From: Shewanella profunda
GTDB lineage: Bacteria; Pseudomonadota; Gammaproteobacteria; Enterobacterales; Shewanellaceae
DNA: 64,000 nucleotides
Assembly: GCF_023283765.1 (NCBI RefSeq)
Contig: NZ_JAKILG010000020.1
Location: 1-64,000 of the forward strand
Direction: 5' to 3'
A program made the translations under genes and the position numbers. Shown here piece by piece: positions 54,134-63,829 of the stretch. The stretch's first letter is position 1. Each line of letters starts with the position of its first letter. The notes beneath the pieces are model-generated. The model saw nothing but the letters and a program-made list of their open reading frames with translations, made no database searches and had not been told where the DNA came from.

Positions 54134-54697
54134 TTACAACTGGCTAATCGCCTGCTCTGCCGCAGGCAGAAAAATCTCACTGACGATCATTTCATCCTGA
54201 CCGTGGTGAAAATAGCGACGGCGTCCCCACAGGCTATGTTCAACTTTTTGATCTAAACTTTCTGCTAAGTGCGCGAGACGACTGCAGGTGCCAAAGTTCG
54301 CGACTTCTATTCTGCCGGGGACGAAGTTATCTTGGCTAAAGAGTAGTTCACCGAGTGGGCGGGAGCCCAAAGCGAGAAAATCCGCTTCTCGCTCAGACAT
54401 CAAAGATTGCGGGATTAAGGTTCTGGCAAACACCCAAGGTACAGTATCAAGACACAACAATACTTCGCGAACCCAAACAGAGCCTTGCTGAGGGTATTCA
54501 TCTTTGAAAGGAGCGAGTTGACCCTCTCCGAGGATTTTGACTTCAAACTGATGGCAGCAGGTTTTAAGTTTTTTTGTCAGGCTGCCCGGGGCGAGTAACC
54601 ACTCTTTTAGGGGTGACGGGGGAAGTTTATCGGCGCGATCGGCACAAAACCACTGAATAGATTCACCATAAGGGAAGCTTAAGCTAGTCACATTCAT
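54134..54697 (-). CDS. ubiC: Chorismate lyase UbiC
   Basis: Cytoplasmic enzyme of 187 aa converting chorismate to 4-hydroxybenzoate plus pyruvate, the first step of ubiquinone synthesis. Family features: [13 protein letters not shown] near residue 33, [20 protein letters not shown] (catalytic/product-binding region, arginine at about 76), [11 protein letters not shown], and [20 protein letters not shown] at the C-terminus. E. coli ubiC lies next to ubiA; no ubiA gene is adjacent in the window. Confidence 0.95.
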   Translation of the reverse strand: MNVTSLSFPYGESIQWFCADRADKLPPSPLKEWLLAPGSLTKKLKTCCHQFEVKILGEGQLAPFKDEYPQQGSVWVREVLLCLDTVPWVFARTLIPQSLMSEREADFLALGSRPLGELLFSQDNFVPGRIEVANFGTCSRLAHLAESLDQKVEHSLWGRRRYFHHGQDEMIVSEIFLPAAEQAISQL

Positions 54698-54756
54698 TAA
54701 ATACTCGTTACAATATAAGCAAACGTCGGCAGTCTACCATGTCGCGGTGCGAGCAT

Positions 54757-54814
54757 ATATACCCAAGCAAACTGCGCCCCGCTGAATCCTGCATCTTGAG
54801 GTTGTTTGGGTATA
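54757..54814. repeat. Dispersed intergenic palindromic repeat (complete copy)
   Basis: TATACCCAAGCAAACT at the left and AGGTTGTTTGGGTATA at the right are imperfect inverted arms around a 26-bp centre. A diverged copy lies at 50404-50451. Such extragenic elements are common in Shewanella and Vibrio genomes. Confidence 0.7.
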
Positions 54815-54866
54815 AATTGGGAAGTTTTTTCCATTAACCACACTTGTTAGGGAGCTATAAGCCACT

Positions 54867-55289
54867 ATGAAGAAATTACTAACAGCCTGCCTGATTTTGT
54901 TTGGTGTTGTTTTTAATGCTTATGCAGCCGATGAAAAAGAAGCGCCTCCTGTCACGCCGCCTACGGGTAACTATGCTTACTATGGTTTTGATCCTGAGAT
55001 TGTGACCAATTATATTTCTAACCGTAAAAAGCTCGGTTTTGTGAAGATCAGTGTCGAGTTAATGGTTAAAAACCCAGAAGATTTACTGATTGTTCAGCGC
55101 CACGATCCATTGCTGCGTGCCGCGATTGTCGAGATTTTGGGAAATCAATCGGAAGAAAAAGTTAAATCCTTAACGGGTCGGGAAGATATCCGCCGTGAGT
55201 GCTTTGATACGCTGAATAATCTCCTTATTAAAGAGTCTGGTAAGTCTTTGATTTTAAATTTACTATTTACTTCCTATCTCTACGATTAA
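54867..55289 (+). CDS. FliL-like periplasmic/membrane protein
   Basis: Protein of 140 aa. The N-terminal signal or anchor (MKKLLTACLILFGVVFNAYA) is followed by a Pro-rich linker and a domain reading FDPEIVTNYISNRKKLGFVK then ISVELMVKNPEDLLIVQRHD, HDPLLRAAIVEILGNQS and GREDIRRECFDTLNNLLIKE, matching FliL of the flagellar basal body. No other flagellar gene is nearby, so it is an orphan FliL-type paralogue. FliL proteins form rings around stators; this copy's role is uncertain. A GGGCCGA/TCGGCCC hairpin (55307-55327) follows the stop. Confidence 0.85.
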   Translation: MKKLLTACLILFGVVFNAYAADEKEAPPVTPPTGNYAYYGFDPEIVTNYISNRKKLGFVKISVELMVKNPEDLLIVQRHDPLLRAAIVEILGNQSEEKVKSLTGREDIRRECFDTLNNLLIKESGKSLILNLLFTSYLYD

Positions 55290-55343
55290 TCTCGTGATTA
55301 GCGTAAGGGCCGAGTCAGAATCGGCCCAATGTATTGAGTTGCT

Positions 55344-56453
55344 ATGCCTAAATCTGCCATAAAATATCCCCGTTCTACTAAGATGCCACCCCGTGACATT
55401 CCTAGCGGCAAGCCTAAAGTGAGAAATCCGAGTCCTAAAGTTAAAGCTGGGACAAAGGCGAAAACGGGCCCCGTTAAAACCCGCTCGATAGCTGAGATAA
55501 AAAAAGCGCTACATCCACGTAATGCCCATATTAATGGCTACGATTTCAACGCTCTGATCAAAGCATTTCATCGGCTTAATGCCTTTGTTCGCCAGACGCC
55601 ATTCGGTGGATTATCCATAGATTTTGCGGATCCAGAGGCGGTTAAAGCCCTGAATACTGCGCTACTTAAATATCATTATGGGATTGATTTTTGGGATATC
55701 CCTAAAGGCGCGCTATGTCCTCCCATTCCCGGTAGGGTGGATTATCTACATTATTTGGCAGATCTTTTAGTTGAAGGGGATAGCAGCTTAGCAATGGAGC
55801 ATGTTTCGGTACTCGATATTGGTACTGGCGCAAATGGTATTTACCCCATTTTGGGTTGCCAAGTTTATGGTTGGCACTTTGTGGCATCGGATATCAATTC
55901 GCACTCTTTAGCGAACGTGCAGCGGATAGTCGAGCGAAACCCCGCACTACAAGGACGCCTCAGCTTAAGATTACAAGTCGATGAAAAATCCGTATTTAAG
56001 GGAATTATTCAGCCTCAGGAACGCTTCGAGTTAACGCTCTGTAATCCACCATTTCATGCTTCTTTAGCCGAGGCCGCGCAGGGGAGTCAGCGTAAGGTAC
56101 GCAATCTTCAGCTCAATAGCGGTCGCACAGTGAAGGCTGCGTCTAAACTGAACTTTGGAGGGCAAGGTGCAGAACTGTGGTGTAAAGGCGGTGAGCAGCA
56201 GTTTTTAGCTACTATGATCAATGAGAGCCAAGCATTTGCCGATCAATGTCTGTGGTTTACGAGTCTGGTCTCCAAGAAGGAAAATTTAAAACCTTGCTAT
56301 CAAGCGTTAGCTAAATTGGCTGTAGATACAGTCAAAACCATAGAAATGCAGCAAGGGAATAAAATTACTCGGGTATTGGCTTGGAGTTTTCATTCGGCGG
56401 CTAAGCGTCAGTCATGGCGTACTGAGCACCTTAATATACAAAAACAGGCGTGA
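55344..56453 (+). CDS. rlmF: 23S rRNA (adenine1618-N6)-methyltransferase RlmF
   Basis: Protein of 369 aa. A basic N-terminal extension (about 50 residues, Lys/Pro rich) precedes the catalytic domain: LHPRNAHINGYDFNALIKAF, DFADPEAVKALNTALLKYHY, motif I VLDIGTGANGIYPILG, and the catalytic NPPFHAS. It methylates A1618 of 23S rRNA. The length fits the longer RlmF subgroup of marine gammaproteobacteria. It is convergent with the Bax-inhibitor-1-like gene. Confidence 0.95.
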   Translation: MPKSAIKYPRSTKMPPRDIPSGKPKVRNPSPKVKAGTKAKTGPVKTRSIAEIKKALHPRNAHINGYDFNALIKAFHRLNAFVRQTPFGGLSIDFADPEAVKALNTALLKYHYGIDFWDIPKGALCPPIPGRVDYLHYLADLLVEGDSSLAMEHVSVLDIGTGANGIYPILGCQVYGWHFVASDINSHSLANVQRIVERNPALQGRLSLRLQVDEKSVFKGIIQPQERFELTLCNPPFHASLAEAAQGSQRKVRNLQLNSGRTVKAASKLNFGGQGAELWCKGGEQQFLATMINESQAFADQCLWFTSLVSKKENLKPCYQALAKLAVDTVKTIEMQQGNKITRVLAWSFHSAAKRQSWRTEHLNIQKQA

Positions 56454-56468
56454 TAAGCGCCTGTTTTC
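56440..56468. terminator. Bidirectional terminator between rlmF and the YccA-like gene
   Basis: AAAACAGGCG/ CGCCTGTTTT stem around TGATAAG, with A-rich and T-rich flanks. The rlmF stop codon lies in its loop. Confidence 0.85.
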
Positions 56469-56473
56469 TTAAC

Positions 56474-57148
56474 TTATTTACGACCTAATATTCGCAAAAT
56501 TCGCAGGAATAGGTTGATGATATCCATATACAAAGCGGCTGCGCTATCTATGGCATTATCTATCGTCTTGGGGATTTGATTCGCCCGCCCCCAGTCGTAT
56601 CCAATATAACCACAAAAAATAAGCACTACTATCCAATCTAAAATGCCGTGGTGGGTATTAAAGATAAAGACTTCAATCAGTTCAACCACGATAACGAGCA
56701 ACAATGCGATAGTCAGTGCCCCTGCAATTTTTTGGAAAAAAGCAGGAAAAAGCGTGCCTAAACACATCATAGCAACCGTCACTAACCCCGTTATCCGGAT
56801 AGCCTCTGTCACTAACTCGGGGTCGTACTGGCTGACCACCATATTGATAATTAAGCCAAAGGGGACGACGACAAAGTTATAGCCAATAAAGCTGACAACG
56901 GGATTGGCTGATTTTTGAAACAGGTAAATCCCGAAGAAACAGGAGGCCAAATAGCCGATAAAGAAAACCCAAGGGTTAACACTCGCAATGGTCTCAGGGT
57001 CGATATTGGTTACCATCCAATAATTCACCGCAAAACCCCATACAAGCGTTAGGCCTATAACGAGGTTATAAAGCCCTGCACCTATGATAGTGTCATTAGT
57101 GGAGCTTCGGTCAAAAACGCTATTCTCTGAATCCATATTATCTTTCAT
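56474..57148 (-). CDS. Bax inhibitor-1/YccA-family membrane protein
   Basis: Inner-membrane protein of 224 aa with seven predicted helices. The start may be ATG 57148 or 57136. Signatures of the BI-1/YccA/TMBIM group include NLVIGLTLVWGFAVNY, ASCFFGIYLFQKSANP, GYNFVVVPFGLIIN and the C-terminal YIGYDWGRANQ followed by DSAAALYMDIINLFLRIL. Homologues act as pH-dependent calcium leak channels or regulate FtsH; the bacterial role here is inferred only. It is followed by a terminator. Confidence 0.9.
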   Translation of the reverse strand: MKDNMDSENSVFDRSSTNDTIIGAGLYNLVIGLTLVWGFAVNYWMVTNIDPETIASVNPWVFFIGYLASCFFGIYLFQKSANPVVSFIGYNFVVVPFGLIINMVVSQYDPELVTEAIRITGLVTVAMMCLGTLFPAFFQKIAGALTIALLLVIVVELIEVFIFNTHHGILDWIVVLIFCGYIGYDWGRANQIPKTIDNAIDSAAALYMDIINLFLRILRILGRK

Positions 57149-57214
57149 ATCCTTATAATCGATAGCCGTATAGAGCTAGGTTAATATAAAACGTTTCTTC
57201 AGCGGCTTGCTTGG

Positions 57215-57982
57215 CTAGGGCTGTTTTTTACAGATTTTACAGCAGGGTTGTTTGGGCAATTTCATTTCGCGAAATTCCATTGTCATGGCATCGATCATCA
57301 AAATACGTCCCGCTAAGGTCTTACCCATTCCTGTTATTACTTTAATGGCTTCAACCGCCTGTAAGCAACCTATCATGCCGACCACAGGCGCGAGAATTCC
57401 CGACTCGACACAGCTCAGTTGTTGCTCGCCAAATAGCGCGCTAAAGCAATGATAACAAGGCGTTTCACTATGATAATCAAACACTGTAACCATGCCTTCC
57501 ATACGGATCGCGGCGGCAGACACTAAGGGCACTTTATGCTTAAAACAGCTGAGATTAAGTTGCTCGCGCACACTGACATTATCGGTACAGTCGAGCACTA
57601 GGGTGTGATCGGCGACTAGGGCGTCAATCTCATGATCATCTAATACAGCATTAATAATATTGATCTTAATAAAGGGATTGAGCTGACTGAGGCTCTGTTT
57701 AGCTGACTCCACTTTAGGCTGGCCGACATTGGCATCTTGATGCAGCACTTGGCGTTGCAGATTGGATAGTTCAACCGTATCAAAATCCACTAGAGTCAGC
57801 TCACCAATGCCCGCAACCGTCAGGTATTGGCTGGCAGCGCAGCCTAAGCCGCCTGCACCTATCATCAGTACTTTGGCCTGTTTTAAGCGTTCTTGACCAT
57901 CGATATCCATGGCTTTGATGGAGATCTGACGACTATATCTTAAAAGTTCGCTGTCGCTGAGGATATCGACTTGATCATTCAT
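57215..57982 (-). CDS. moeB: Molybdopterin-synthase adenylyltransferase MoeB
   Basis: ThiF/E1-like enzyme of 255 aa that adenylates the C-terminal glycine of MoaD for molybdopterin synthesis. The nucleotide-binding loop VLMIGAGGLGCAASQYL (about residues 35-51), VDFDTVELSNLQRQ and DCTDNVSVREQLN are typical. Zinc-binding cysteines appear as CYHC and CCKIC near residues 176 and 249. It lies 12 bp after moeA on the same strand, forming a moeAB operon. Confidence 0.96.
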   Translation of the reverse strand: MNDQVDILSDSELLRYSRQISIKAMDIDGQERLKQAKVLMIGAGGLGCAASQYLTVAGIGELTLVDFDTVELSNLQRQVLHQDANVGQPKVESAKQSLSQLNPFIKINIINAVLDDHEIDALVADHTLVLDCTDNVSVREQLNLSCFKHKVPLVSAAAIRMEGMVTVFDYHSETPCYHCFSALFGEQQLSCVESGILAPVVGMIGCLQAVEAIKVITGMGKTLAGRILMIDAMTMEFREMKLPKQPCCKICKKQP

Positions 57983-57994
57983 ATTGCGCTAATC

Positions 57995-59248
57995 CTAGCA
58001 AAGCACTGCGTTAAAAGGTTCTACCGTCACTTTAGAACCTGCGGGAGTATCACCTTGGAATTGCTCTAATAGTACAAAACAGTTCGCGAGGCTCATTGAG
58101 GTCAGCATGCCAGAACCTTGGCTGCCCGTAATAGCGACTTCAAGTTCTCCTTGGGTGTTACGGCTTAACACTCCCCGTTGATATTCAACTCGGCCAGGAT
58201 GTTTACGCACTGGCGTTGTCAGTATTGCATCCAACATCAAAGGCGTTACAGGGGTTAATCCCTGCATCTTGTTCAGTATGGGCCACACTAACTTATAAAA
58301 AGTCACCATTGAAGAAACGGGATTACCCGGTAAACCACAGAATACGGCCTTACCTATACGCCCCATAGCAAAGGGTTTACCCGGTTTAATCGCGAGTTTC
58401 CAAAAGGTAATTTGGCCTTCTTCATCGAGAATTTGTTTAGTAAAGTCGGCTTCGCCCACGGATACGCCACCCGAGGTCAGTACCATATCTGCTTGGCTGG
58501 CGGCAGTACGAAATGCTTGTCGAATAGCCTCTGGATCGTCGGCTATCACGCCTAAGTCAATCCACTCCACATTGGCCCGGCTGAGTAAACCTTGAATTGA
58601 GTAACGGTTAGAGTCGTAAATTTGACCGGGGGCGAGCTCGCTGCCTACGGGACGTAGTTCATCCCCCGTAGAGAAAAAGGCGACCTTTAGCTGACGATAA
58701 ACCCGTACTTGGCTCACGCCAATCGTGGCTAATACCCCCAACTCTGCTGCACCGATTTGAATCCCAGCCGTGAGTACTTTGGTGCCTTGGGTGAGTTCCT
58801 CACCTTTACAACGCACATTTGCACCTTTGCCTTTGGGGTGATTAATAAGGACGAGTTCACCTTGAACTTCCGTTTCTTCCTGCATTTGTACTGTGTCATA
58901 ACCCACAGGCACCGGTGCACCAGTCATAATACGCACACAAGTGTTAGCTTTGGCTTTACCTTCAAAACCATGGCCTGCAAACGCGCTACCTATGAGTCGC
59001 AATGAGGTGCGATTGGTTTGTGTATTTAAGTCGGCAAAACGCAAGGCATAACCGTCCATTGAAGAGTTGTCGAAGGGCGGTAAATCAATGCAAGAGGCTA
59101 AATTCTCGGCTAATACTCTGCCTAGTGCTTGGGGCAATGGTACGACTTCGGTGTCTGACACTGGACTCACTTGTTCGAGCAAAAGAGCAATGGCCTGATC
59201 GGGATGCATAAGGCTAGGTTGCGAACAAGGATCGGCTTTTACGGACAT
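57995..59248 (-). CDS. moeA: Molybdopterin molybdenumtransferase MoeA
   Basis: Protein of 417 aa, usual for MoeA, which inserts molybdenum into adenylated molybdopterin. Features: LPPFDNSSMDGYALR near residue 58, GAPVPVGYDTVQMQEE, STGDELRPVG, IYDSNRYSIQGLL, LTSGGVSVGEADFTKQIL and FCGLPGNPVSSMVTFY. The gene heads the moeA-moeB operon. The 59,249-59,590 interval upstream holds the divergent ferritin promoter and a Fur-like box. Confidence 0.96.
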   Translation of the reverse strand: MSVKADPCSQPSLMHPDQAIALLLEQVSPVSDTEVVPLPQALGRVLAENLASCIDLPPFDNSSMDGYALRFADLNTQTNRTSLRLIGSAFAGHGFEGKAKANTCVRIMTGAPVPVGYDTVQMQEETEVQGELVLINHPKGKGANVRCKGEELTQGTKVLTAGIQIGAAELGVLATIGVSQVRVYRQLKVAFFSTGDELRPVGSELAPGQIYDSNRYSIQGLLSRANVEWIDLGVIADDPEAIRQAFRTAASQADMVLTSGGVSVGEADFTKQILDEEGQITFWKLAIKPGKPFAMGRIGKAVFCGLPGNPVSSMVTFYKLVWPILNKMQGLTPVTPLMLDAILTTPVRKHPGRVEYQRGVLSRNTQGELEVAITGSQGSGMLTSMSLANCFVLLEQFQGDTPAGSKVTVEPFNAVLC

Positions 59249-59459
59249 CGGGTCTTCCTTATATGCAGTGGGTTGTCTAGGACAACGCTGGATGAGTTTC
59301 CACCTGAGTAGGGTGGTCTATTATGCCACGGTGATCTGGGATGGCTATGATCTGTATACCTGTTTCTGTGATAGGACTGTCAGTTTTTACTGCCGATTTA
59401 AAGGTAAATATTGGCTTGATTAAGTGTCAAGCCACAGGGTTAAACGCGAGTCTATGAAC

Positions 59460-59479
59460 AAATGAAAATCATTTTTATC
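59460..59479. promoter_or_regulatory. Fur-box-like sequence upstream of ferritin
   Basis: AAATGAAAATCATTTTTATC resembles the 19-bp Fur consensus GATAATGATAATCATTATC, with about 14 matching positions by eye. It sits about 110 bp before the ferritin start, where iron-responsive control would be expected. Match judged by eye only. Confidence 0.45.
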
Positions 59480-59590
59480 AAGGAATCATTAACTTAGATA
59501 AGTATGAAAGGTAAATTTTGTTGCTTTTGTTGGCACCCTTAATGACAATGTGAACCTATGATTCAGTTCGAGTGCAAAAGAGGATTTACT

Positions 59591-60127
59591 ATGCTGTCAG
59601 CAGCCATGATCGACAAGTTGAATGAACAAATTAATATGGAGTTCTTTTCCTCAAACTTATATCTGCAAATGAGTGCATGGTGTGAGGATCAAGGGTTTGA
59701 AGGTGCAGCTAAGTTTATGCGTGAGCACGCCGATGAGGAAATGGGCCACATGCGTCGTCTGTTCACCTATGTGAGCGAAACCGGTGGTTTGCCTTTATTG
59801 GGTGCTATCGAAGCGCCACAGTCTCAATTTTCATCCTTGCTAGCCTTGTTCGAGCTCACCTATGAACATGAGCAATTGATAACTCGCCAGATCAATGCAT
59901 TAGCCCATGCAGCATTTGCTAACCAAGATTACTCAACCTTTAACTTCCTACAATGGTATGTCGCTGAGCAACACGAAGAAGAGAAACTGTTCAAGTCGAT
60001 TGTCGATAAAATCCGTTTAGTAGGCGAAGATGGAAAAGCATTGTTCTTTATTGATAAAGACTTAGCAAAGCTTGCCTCTAAGGGCGGCGAAAGCATTATG
60101 AATGGTCAGAGCCAACCACAGGCCTAA
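59591..60127 (+). CDS. ftnA: Non-haem ferritin (FtnA type)
   Basis: Iron-storage protein of 178 aa from ATG 59591 (AGAGGA seven bases upstream). The ferroxidase ligands are seen in [20 protein letters not shown] (Glu), [14 protein letters not shown] (Glu and His) and [19 protein letters not shown]. No haem-ligating methionine pattern of bacterioferritin is evident. Twenty-four subunits would form an iron-mineral cage. A Fur-like box upstream suggests iron-linked regulation, and a strong terminator follows. Confidence 0.95.
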   Translation: MLSAAMIDKLNEQINMEFFSSNLYLQMSAWCEDQGFEGAAKFMREHADEEMGHMRRLFTYVSETGGLPLLGAIEAPQSQFSSLLALFELTYEHEQLITRQINALAHAAFANQDYSTFNFLQWYVAEQHEEEKLFKSIVDKIRLVGEDGKALFFIDKDLAKLASKGGESIMNGQSQPQA

Positions 60128-60137
60128 ATACTCACGT

Positions 60138-60174
60138 ATAAAACAAAAGCAGCCTAGGCTGCTTTTGTTTTTAG
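60138..60174 (+). terminator. Rho-independent terminator after ferritin
   Basis: AACAAAAGCAGCC/GGCTGCTTTTGTT stem with TAG-like loop and T-run. Its symmetry may also serve the convergent GGDEF/EAL gene. Confidence 0.9.
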
Positions 60175-60186
60175 GCGCTTTTGTGC

Positions 60187-63100
60187 TTAGAAATTACTGC
60201 ACTCATCTTCGCAATCTGAATCGAGTAGGAATTGATATTTTTGCTTCAGTAATGGCGTGACTTCGTCGAAGGGCAGGGGTTTAGAAATTAAATAACCTTG
60301 GGCGAAATCGCAGCCTAAGTCTTTTAGAAAATCCCATTGTGCTGTGGTTTCTATCCCTTCGGCGACTAATTTCATTTCAAGGCTTTGGCCCATCATCACG
60401 ATAGCTTTGACTAGGTTTGCATTTGAAGTGCTCTCGAGGGCATTTTCTACAAAACTGCGATCAATTTTTATGACAGAAATAGGATATTTCTTCAAATAAC
60501 TGAGGGATGAATAGCCTGTGCCAAAGTCATCAATGTAAATCTGTGAGCCTAGCTGACGAATAGAATTGAGGGTACTAAGGCAGTCGCTGGCATCACCCAT
60601 CAGCATACTCTCAGTGATCTCAATATGAACATTTCTCGGATTAACATGGTGACGATTGAAACATTCCTGCAGCACCTGATCAAACCCCATTCCGCGGGTA
60701 TTAATGCATTGGCGACCAGAAACATTGATAGCAACATTGATATTTAAGCCACTTTTCTGCCATTGCCTGAGATCGAGCATGGCTTGATTTAGCACCCATT
60801 CCCCCATAGGTTCAATGAGTCCTGTTTCTTCGGCAATACCGATAAAATGATCTGGCGGTATCAGCCCAAAATCAGGATCTTGCCAACGGATAAGCGCCTC
60901 AACACTGCACACTTGGCCCGTTTTCATATCCACAATAGGTTGATAATGCAGAGTGAATTCATTCTGCGCCACTGCGCGGCGTAGGCGTTGTTCCAGCTCC
61001 ATGCGGGCAAACATGGTTTGATTCATTCCCGAGGTAAAGTATTTGAAGTTATTTCGCCCCGCATCTTTGGCTTGATACATTGCCATTTCGGTATTGCGGG
61101 TGAGGGAGCTGACATCGAGGCCATCCTCAGGGTAAACCCCGATACCAAAGCTGGCGGAGATTTGGATCTCTCGCTCATTCAGGTCAAAAGGAGTGGTTAG
61201 GGTTTCGATAATGCGCGTCGCCATATGCTCAATCGCAAGTTCATTGGTGAGGCGCGGTAGGATAACTACAAACTCATCGCCACCGATCCGCGCGATAAAG
61301 TCGTTTTTGCCACTAATATTTTCTAAGCGTTTGGCGACATCCTGAAGCAACAAATCGCCCGTGGCGTGGCCTTGCACATCGTTAATGTATTTGAATTGGT
61401 CTAAGTCAATCAGCAAAATGGCCAGTTTACGCGAATCGTGTTGAGCCAGCTGGATTTCGTGTTGTAGTCGCTCATTAAACAGTTTGCGATTGGGTAGGCC
61501 CGTTAAGGTGTCGAAATTGGCTTGATACCAGAGATCCTGCTCATATTGCTTACGCTTGCTGATATCCATAAATAAACCAATGTGTTGGATTATTGCTCCC
61601 TGCTCGTTTCTAACCACTGTTATCGCGAGATACTCGGGATACACTTCCCCATTTTTGCGTTTATTCCAGATTTCACCTTCCCATTTCCCTTCTTTCTGAA
61701 GCGATTGCCACATAGCGGTATAGAAATGTTGCGGATGGCGTTTAGAGCTTAGAATTGATGGGCTGTGGCCTTTGATTTCATCTAGGGTATAACCTGTGAT
61801 CTGGGTGAAGGCGGGGTTAACAAGTTCAATATGGTTATCGGCACCCGTTACCACTATGCCTTCGGCGGAATAATCAAACACCGCGGCCGCACGGCTTAGG
61901 GCATGGTTTGCTTTTTGGCGTTCGCTAATCATGCGGTTCATGGCGCGGGCCATACGGGCGAGTTCATCTGAACCTGAAATATTGATCTTGATATTGAGCT
62001 TAGGATCTGTCGCCATTTGCTGCATCCCATTGGCAATTCTGGTAATTTTCTCCATAAAATTACTAATGATTTTACGGCCAAGCCAGAGTGTTATTGTCGC
62101 GGTTGAAAATGCCGAGAATAAATAAAGCCCAAGTAAGGTCAAGGCTTTCGTTTTAAGGGATTCACTCTGTAGCGCCATGGATTGAGTCATTTCATTGCTG
62201 ATGGCGTGTAATTTGTTGATGCGATCTGTTGTCAGTGTCCACCAGAGTTGACTCGTGACCGGATGAGGCGGCATTAACAGTTTATCTATCGCTTCACTTA
62301 AACCGGTCTCTTTACTATTCGCAAACCCAGCGATTTCTTCAGGGGAGCGTTTTTGCTGTTTAAGCTCCAGCAATCTGTCCATGTTAAATTTGTATTGATT
62401 TATATTGCTTTCAACCACATTTAATGGGGCCGCTAACTCGGGCAGATGACGAATTTCATCGTTCAATTCAGTTAAATTGAGATGGATGATAGAGAGGGCG
62501 CTATCGAATTTTTGTCGTGCAGCATCATTACCTGTGAGTAAGTAATCTTGAAAGCTATCGATTAAACCGCCATAGCCTAAATGTGTGTTGATATTTTGCG
62601 CTAGGGCGCTGATGCGTAACTGTTGCTCTATCTGCTGACTGATTTTTAAAATTTGTAGACTTTCTGGGGAGGTTTGAACCTGATGAATAAGGGATTGCTT
62701 AGCCGAAATGGATACATTACCGGCGTGTAAAATCGATTGGCCGTATTCATAGATAACGGTACTTATGGTGCGGTAATCATGGATATTGAGTATTTTTGAC
62801 AACAGCATTCGATTAATCACATTGCGCTCTTTCACTGCCAGTTCCTGCACAGCAATAAGATTCAATAAATCGGCATAAGCCAGGGATTGGTTTATGTCGT
62901 TGGTTTGCAACTGTAACAGCTGTAGTAGCTCTAATAACTGCTGGTTAAGCTGAATATATAGTTCACTAAAGGTTTGTGGATGTTTGTTTAACACCTCTTG
63001 ACGAGCCGATGCTAAGTTGTGGCTCGAAAGCACAAGAGCTTCTTGTTGTGCTTGTAGTTGCATCGATGCTTGTTGATCGCTCTTTAGTGCATCAATTAAC

Positions 63101-63420
63101 GCTGTTAATGATGGGCTAGTGAGTAGATCATTTAAGGTGTTATTGGTGATTTGTTGCTGTTGCTGCAGCCCCGTTTCATCCGGTGGAGTTGTCGCTTGGC
63201 TGTAATTGACACTGAGACTATATTCATTCTGCAATTGATAAAGTAAATCAGTAATTTGTGCCGTCGTTTGGATTGCCAGATGACTATGATCCGCTGCGCG
63301 GTATTCTTTAGCCAGAACATACATTCGAGTTAATACGAAGAAGCTCATCATCAATAGGGGAAGCAAAGAAAACAGAATGAGTTTTTGCTTCAAACTGAGA
63401 TGATGTAGCTTTGATGGCAT
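60187..63420 (-). CDS. Membrane sensor with NIT, HAMP, PAS, GGDEF and EAL domains
   Basis: Bifunctional c-di-GMP signalling protein of 1077 aa. An N-terminal transmembrane helix (about 12-33), a periplasmic nitrate/nitrite-sensing-type (NIT) helical domain (about 50-400), a second helix (about 418-438) and a HAMP domain (about 440-495) precede PAS (about 508-625). GGDEF (about 640-800) has an intact ARIGGDEFVVIL loop. EAL (about 815-1065) has VEALIRW, HIEITESMLM, IDDFGTGYSSL, VIKIDRSFV and LVAEGIETTAQ. Both catalytic signatures look intact, so synthesis, degradation or switching is possible. AGGAG lies near the ATG. Upstream is a hairpin plus T-run that could attenuate transcription. Confidence 0.93.
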   Translation of the reverse strand: MPSKLHHLSLKQKLILFSLLPLLMMSFFVLTRMYVLAKEYRAADHSHLAIQTTAQITDLLYQLQNEYSLSVNYSQATTPPDETGLQQQQQITNNTLNDLLTSPSLTALIDALKSDQQASMQLQAQQEALVLSSHNLASARQEVLNKHPQTFSELYIQLNQQLLELLQLLQLQTNDINQSLAYADLLNLIAVQELAVKERNVINRMLLSKILNIHDYRTISTVIYEYGQSILHAGNVSISAKQSLIHQVQTSPESLQILKISQQIEQQLRISALAQNINTHLGYGGLIDSFQDYLLTGNDAARQKFDSALSIIHLNLTELNDEIRHLPELAAPLNVVESNINQYKFNMDRLLELKQQKRSPEEIAGFANSKETGLSEAIDKLLMPPHPVTSQLWWTLTTDRINKLHAISNEMTQSMALQSESLKTKALTLLGLYLFSAFSTATITLWLGRKIISNFMEKITRIANGMQQMATDPKLNIKINISGSDELARMARAMNRMISERQKANHALSRAAAVFDYSAEGIVVTGADNHIELVNPAFTQITGYTLDEIKGHSPSILSSKRHPQHFYTAMWQSLQKEGKWEGEIWNKRKNGEVYPEYLAITVVRNEQGAIIQHIGLFMDISKRKQYEQDLWYQANFDTLTGLPNRKLFNERLQHEIQLAQHDSRKLAILLIDLDQFKYINDVQGHATGDLLLQDVAKRLENISGKNDFIARIGGDEFVVILPRLTNELAIEHMATRIIETLTTPFDLNEREIQISASFGIGVYPEDGLDVSSLTRNTEMAMYQAKDAGRNNFKYFTSGMNQTMFARMELEQRLRRAVAQNEFTLHYQPIVDMKTGQVCSVEALIRWQDPDFGLIPPDHFIGIAEETGLIEPMGEWVLNQAMLDLRQWQKSGLNINVAINVSGRQCINTRGMGFDQVLQECFNRHHVNPRNVHIEITESMLMGDASDCLSTLNSIRQLGSQIYIDDFGTGYSSLSYLKKYPISVIKIDRSFVENALESTSNANLVKAIVMMGQSLEMKLVAEGIETTAQWDFLKDLGCDFAQGYLISKPLPFDEVTPLLKQKYQFLLDSDCEDECSNF

Positions 63421-63458
63421 ACAAGCTTACTCCTACACATTTGCCTAGTTGGAGATAT

Positions 63459-63483
63459 AAAAAATCAAGGCAATCGCCTTGAT
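63459..63483 (-). terminator. Leader hairpin with T-run upstream of the NIT-GGDEF-EAL gene
   Basis: On the minus strand ATCAAGGC/GCCTTGAT with a 4-nt loop is followed by six T residues. It lies 40-60 bp upstream of the gene start, before its ribosome-binding site. It is either a leader attenuator or the end of a short unannotated transcript. Confidence 0.65.
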
Positions 63484-63829
63484 ACTATTTTGGATGGTGA
63501 AAATGAGGCTAGGCATAGGGTGACGATTTTTAACATAGACAAGGAATGCCCGCGACCTTTAGTTTATTGATATCTAATCTAGGTCACGAAATTAAGCGGT
63601 TTGTTATATATATGTCTAAAGTATTATTTTAAAAGGCGTATTTACTGCCTATAAAACAAACTGGGTGTTTGTCTGTGATATTGAGCTGCATTTGAGCATT
63701 CGCGATATTTACCTGATCTCACTTTAATCTTACAAGATAGTGGGATGGTAACTAGATGGTTAAATGGAATGCTTATCGCGGTTGGTCAGCGAATATTCTA
63801 AGGTAGTTTGTAGTGCTATTGAGCTTATA
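63484..63829. other. Intergenic stretch between ribB terminator and the GGDEF/EAL leader hairpin
   Basis: About 350 bp, AT-rich, without a gene of note. It must contain the promoter of the minus-strand GGDEF/EAL gene and could hold a leader RNA. A 23-codon minus frame starting near 63540 (MLKIVTLCLASFS) lacks a ribosome-binding site. Confidence 0.4.
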
